The position numbers were made by a program, and so were the translations under genes. DNA of 7,763 bases from JANNWF01 sp038205755. GTDB lineage: Bacteria; Pseudomonadota; Gammaproteobacteria; Xanthomonadales; Xanthomonadaceae. The notes under the pieces were generated by a model. That model was not told where the DNA came from and did no database searches. It worked only from the letters and a program-made list of their open reading frames with translations. This document shows, one piece after another, positions 4,616 through 7,763 of the stretch. The stretch is taken from the NCBI GenBank assembly GCA_038205755.1, contig JBBRBN010000116.1, positions 1 through 7,763 of the forward strand, written 5' to 3'. How positions within the stretch are numbered: the stretch's first letter is position 1; the number at the start of each line of letters is the position of its first letter.

Positions 4616-7600
4616 ATGATTATCCTGCTGGACTACGCATTCGATGATGCAATCGTCGCTTCAAAAACCGGCGGTCATGAACTCGTTTTCAGGGGTGCCA
4701 CGCCCGTCGATGGCCCCGGCGACACCGCGATCGGCGCCTTTGCTAAAGCGCTGAACCTGGGCGGTAACAGCGCTGCTAGCACCGAAGTTGCCGATATTGC
4801 CTTCACCGAAGAACGCTGGACGGTGCGGATCGTTTTCAAGCTGGGGGTGGCCACCGCGCGTGGCAATCTGGTCGAATCTACCCGCTTTCCCTTCGCCATT
4901 TACGTGGATCGGCCCGCAGTGGCCGGTCAACCCTACACCATCCACGCCGCCGTCAACAGCAGCGCTTATGGCTGGCGCGGGGTCGACAGCCGCTTTGCTG
5001 CGCGGCCGCCTGTTTTCGACGAGTGGGTCGTGCTTGATGTCGTCTTTGATGGCGATACCCTCATCATGCTGATCGACGGCGCGGTTGCCGATGTGCAGGC
5101 GTTCCCGCGCTCCGACCTTGTCAACATGGGCGGGTCCCGGCTGTTTGTCGGGTCCTGGGTAGATGGCACGCGCGACCGGTTCACGGGCAGGATCGCAGCC
5201 GTGCAGTTGCACGCCGGCATCCCCGATGATCTCGCCGCCGACGTGGCCGAGGTCCGCCGGCAGCCGATGTGGTTCATCAGCCGCAAACGCCTTTCGCTCG
5301 CCGGCATCCTGAATCTGGGGGACGAAGCCGGCCCGGTCGCGTGGGACAGCGCCGCTGGCGTCTACGTGCAGCCGCACACTCAGGGCGTGATCATGTACGA
5401 CGATGGCAGCGGGGCGGCTTATGAAATGCACGGCGCCATCTGGACTTATTACAAGGGCCTGGCCGACCGCCGTTCGCTCGGCGTTGTAGTCACCCACCAG
5501 ATCGCCGCGCAGCGCGCCCGCGGCCGCCAGTCAAAGTTCGAGAACGGCGGCAGAAAATTGTCGGGCGCCAGCGGTGCCCATGCCGTCACTGGGCGCATCT
5601 ATCTTGCGTACGAGGATCTTCGCGAGGCACGCGGGCTTGGCTTCCCCGTCGGTCCGCAGCGTGCCATCCCTGGCGGTTTCGAGCAGACGTTCCAGAGCGC
5701 CCGCTTTTATCACCGCGGCGGCGCCGTCTCGGCATTCGAAGTGCATGGCGAAATCCTGCGCCGGTTCCTCGAAACCGGCGGCACCAGCACCTGGGGGTTC
5801 CCGGTCACGCACGAGCATGATGTGCTGGCGCGGACGACCGGCGGCACACCCCAGCCCATCGGCCGCGCATCCGAATTCGAAGGCTCTACCTGGTACTGGT
5901 CCGGCAGCACCGGCGCGTTCGAGGTCCATGATGACATCCGCCGCAAATATCTGGAGCTGGGCGGCCCCGCCGGCGAACTCGGCTTCCCGACGTCTGACGA
6001 AAGCGACATCCCGGGCGAAGCCGGCCCCGGGCGTATTAGCGCGTTCCAGAACGGCTGCCTGTGCTGGTACGGCAATCTTGCCAGCATCATCGTCGCACGG
6101 CCGTTCAAGATCTTCGTCGGGCGCCTCGCGACCAAGGAATCCGAAGGCCCAACCATGGGCCAGAACGACCTTTATTGCTACATCCGCGCCTCGGACGGCG
6201 GCCATACCTATGACCAGCGCCACCCGAATTCCGGCGACTGGGGCGGCAACAACAGCCGCGAACTCAACTTAACCATCCCCAACACGTTCCGGCCCACCAG
6301 CATCGGCTATCGCGTCAGTTTCCGGCTGCGCGCGATGGACGCCGATCCTGGGAACGACTATAATCTTGGTACCTTCGAGCGCGAGCTGAACGCTGCGAAC
6401 GGCTGGGGCTTGCGCATAAGCCAGGGCATTTTCAACGACTCGGTTGCAAAAATCAATTCACTGACCTGGTCGGTGAAACCAACGGTCGATATCAAAAGCC
6501 TGTCGGAACCGCAGAAATGGTGGGGCAAGGACAATGATCCCACCGACGACATCAGCTATCTGCGCTACTCTCGGGCTTTCTCCGATGTCGATAGCGATCC
6601 CGAGGATTGGGATCTGACCGACTGGCTGGAAAGGGCGTTCTACGAACTGGTGGTGAAGGACCTGGCGGCCGGTGGCAATTGCTTCGGAATGTCGCTGGAG
6701 GGCATTTACGCGCGGAAGGATCGCAGCATCTTCGGCTTGCCGCTAAACCGTTTCACGACATGGGCCACGCTGGAACAGGAGTTCAACATCCGCCAATGCT
6801 ACCAGGTCGGGGCCAACGCGATCTGGTGGTTCGTCGGGCAGTTTGTGTCCGGCAACACGCATGACCCGAAGGACGTGTTCGACCGATCCTACCAGGCCTT
6901 CCAGCGCGGCCAGCACCCCGTTATCTGCATCGCCCAGAATTCGGATTTTTCCGGCAAACCGCACTGCATCCTGCCGGTCCGCTGGCACAAGTCGGGCAGC
7001 AACTGGGAGATGGACATCCTTGACCCGAATGATCCGGGCAACACACGGCCTCTGACCGTCAAAGGCTCCACCAACCGCTTTCGCTATCAGGGGGTGGACG
7101 CGCTTTACGAAGGCGAGGAATGGTCCGGTGGGCGCTTCCACTTCATGCCCTATTCAGAGCTTTGTTCGCGCCCGCGCACCCCCATATGGGACGCGATCCT
7201 GCTGCTGCTGTCGGGCCCGGTCATCATTTTTGCCGAAGACAGTGAGACAGACAGCATCACGGACGCAGCGGGAACATCGCTGGACGCCTTTTCCAGCGCC
7301 GCCGTGGCCCAGTTGAAGCGCGGCCAGTCGATCGAGGGCAGCTTTGTGCCTTTTCGCGGCTTTGCCGGCGAGGCCATAAAAGGCCAGATGCTGTTCCGGA
7401 CTGCCCCGCCGCAGCGCCGGCTGCAGCGCGTTTTCAATCCGGCGATGGTCGCGCACCGCTCCATCGCCGACCTGCTCGAATCCAGGGACGCCAGCCTCGG
7501 CGACCTGCGCCGGGTCTTTGCGGTTTTGCCGGAAGCCACTCGGCTGCAGCTCTCCCGGCGCAGCGTCGGATCCGTCATGGCCGACCCGCGGCTTGCCCGC

Positions 7601-7763
7601 GCGCTGACGCCCGCTATCACCGCCGCGCTGACCAAGCTGGGCAGCGCGAACCGCGACGGCCAGTTCAAGCACACCCTGACGGCACGCCGGGCCGGCCGAC
7701 TGGATTATCTGCTAAAAACCGGACGCAACGCCTTCCGGTTCGAGGGGCCGCTGGTGACGAAGG
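4616..7763 (+). CDS. Large modular protein: ConA/LamG-like domain, LGFP repeats and probable papain-like cysteine protease (3' partial)
   Basis: The frame is open for 1049 codons and leaves the window without a stop. Residues 1-205 look like a concanavalin A/LamG-type beta-sandwich, with strands such as WTVRIVFKL, DEWVVLDVVFDGDTLIMLID and SRLFVGSWVDG, ending RFTGRIAAVQLHAG. Residues 236-492 hold four LGFP-type repeats. Residues 494-610 form a beta-rich module with GDWGGNN (540-546) and an acidic loop DADPGND (575-581). Residues 620-845 contain a probable papain-like thiol protease: GGNCFGMSLEGIY (Cys689), KPHCILPV (His783) and ILDPNDPG (Asp803, Asn805). WDAILLLLSGPVIIFAED (858-875) follows, then an Arg/Leu-rich, probably helical tail. 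The first domain begins at residue 1 with no signal peptide, so export would need a non-Sec route, or the protein is cytosolic. LGFP repeats are known from mycolate-associated and other envelope proteins, so surface binding plus proteolysis is a reasonable guess. No adjacent partner gene is visible. Confidence 0.9.
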   Translation, partial: MIILLDYAFDDAIVASKTGGHELVFRGATPVDGPGDTAIGAFAKALNLGGNSAASTEVADIAFTEERWTVRIVFKLGVATARGNLVESTRFPFAIYVDRPAVAGQPYTIHAAVNSSAYGWRGVDSRFAARPPVFDEWVVLDVVFDGDTLIMLIDGAVADVQAFPRSDLVNMGGSRLFVGSWVDGTRDRFTGRIAAVQLHAGIPDDLAADVAEVRRQPMWFISRKRLSLAGILNLGDEAGPVAWDSAAGVYVQPHTQGVIMYDDGSGAAYEMHGAIWTYYKGLADRRSLGVVVTHQIAAQRARGRQSKFENGGRKLSGASGAHAVTGRIYLAYEDLREARGLGFPVGPQRAIPGGFEQTFQSARFYHRGGAVSAFEVHGEILRRFLETGGTSTWGFPVTHEHDVLARTTGGTPQPIGRASEFEGSTWYWSGSTGAFEVHDDIRRKYLELGGPAGELGFPTSDESDIPGEAGPGRISAFQNGCLCWYGNLASIIVARPFKIFVGRLATKESEGPTMGQNDLYCYIRASDGGHTYDQRHPNSGDWGGNNSRELNLTIPNTFRPTSIGYRVSFRLRAMDADPGNDYNLGTFERELNAANGWGLRISQGIFNDSVAKINSLTWSVKPTVDIKSLSEPQKWWGKDNDPTDDISYLRYSRAFSDVDSDPEDWDLTDWLERAFYELVVKDLAAGGNCFGMSLEGIYARKDRSIFGLPLNRFTTWATLEQEFNIRQCYQVGANAIWWFVGQFVSGNTHDPKDVFDRSYQAFQRGQHPVICIAQNSDFSGKPHCILPVRWHKSGSNWEMDILDPNDPGNTRPLTVKGSTNRFRYQGVDALYEGEEWSGGRFHFMPYSELCSRPRTPIWDAILLLLSGPVIIFAEDSETDSITDAAGTSLDAFSSAAVAQLKRGQSIEGSFVPFRGFAGEAIKGQMLFRTAPPQRRLQRVFNPAMVAHRSIADLLESRDASLGDLRRVFAVLPEATRLQLSRRSVGSVMADPRLARALTPAITAALTKLGSANRDGQFKHTLTARRAGRLDYLLKTGRNAFRFEGPLVTK
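5321..6090 (+). repeat. Four tandem LGFP-type protein repeats within the large gene
   Basis: Repeat units can be aligned on two landmarks. The LGFP tetrad occurs as LGVV (288-291), LGFP (341-344), WGFP (393-396) and LGFP (455-458). The second landmark is a F/Y-E-V-H-G motif: YEMHG (269-273), HAVTG (322-326), FEVHG (374-378) and FEVHD (435-439). Spacings are 52-53 residues except one of 61-62, where about nine residues are inserted around TTGGTPQPIGR. The second unit is the most degenerate. The repeat exists at protein level; I saw no near-identical DNA repeats, so the array is old. Confidence 0.75.

Noticed and set aside
4661..5497. Minus-strand 278-codon open frame opposite the large gene
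   Set aside because: It is the antisense shadow of GC-rich codons. The plus strand here encodes coherent domain sequence, the minus peptide shows no family motif, and no ribosome site supports it.
5531..6223. Minus-strand 230-codon frame and plus-strand 232-codon frame (5574-6272)
   Set aside because: Both overlap the LGFP-repeat coding region in other frames. Their products are low-complexity Ala/Ser/Arg-rich and have no motifs.
6743..7674. Minus-strand frames of 130-174 codons
   Set aside because: They are antisense to the protease module and tail of the large gene and have the composition of shadows.
1..7763. CRISPR array, tRNA or rRNA genes
   Set aside because: I saw no regularly spaced direct repeats and no tRNA- or rRNA-like sequence when reading through the window.

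Overview
The window is GC-rich bacterial DNA carrying two insertion-sequence families (IS3/IS51-type and IS30-type) that are widespread in soil and environmental Proteobacteria and other high-GC phyla. The sequence does not fix the taxon. A high-GC proteobacterium is my best guess, based mainly on the codon use of the large right-hand gene.

Layout. (1) 1-209: an open left-edge frame ending at 123, which may be the tail of an upstream gene, with two small hairpins. (2) 210-983 (+): a small class I SAM-dependent methyltransferase-like gene with less GC-biased codons than its surroundings. (3) 1197-4380: a graveyard of mobile DNA and broken genes. It holds an IS51-group IS3 element on the minus strand with one good inverted repeat, orfB and orfA, but no visible outer end upstream of orfA. 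Next come an orphan piece of an unrecognised plus-strand gene, an internal piece of a metal-dependent amidohydrolase on the minus strand, and an IS30-family transposase on the plus strand. The IS30 reading frame is cut after the first catalytic Asp by a fragment of a second, diverged IS3 orfB. (4) 4381-4615: an intergenic region with a near-consensus sigma70-type promoter (4473-4501) and a Shine-Dalgarno-like site. (5) 4616-7763 (+): a very long open frame of at least 1049 codons that leaves the window without a stop.

The right-hand gene is the main content of the window. It occupies 40 percent of the sequence, and every long minus-strand frame opposite it is a shadow. I read it as a modular protein: an N-terminal concanavalin A/LamG-like beta-sandwich with no signal peptide, four tandem LGFP-type repeats, a beta-rich middle module with acidic loops, a probable papain-like cysteine protease module (Cys689, His783, Asp803/Asn805), and a C-terminal region that continues past the edge. 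Binding repeats joined to a putative thiol protease suggest a protein acting on a cell envelope or other carbohydrate surface, but this is inference.

No operon links the methyltransferase, the IS debris and the large gene. The debris looks like an insertion and deletion hot spot. The promoter of the large gene lies about 90 bp beyond its last recognisable remnant.
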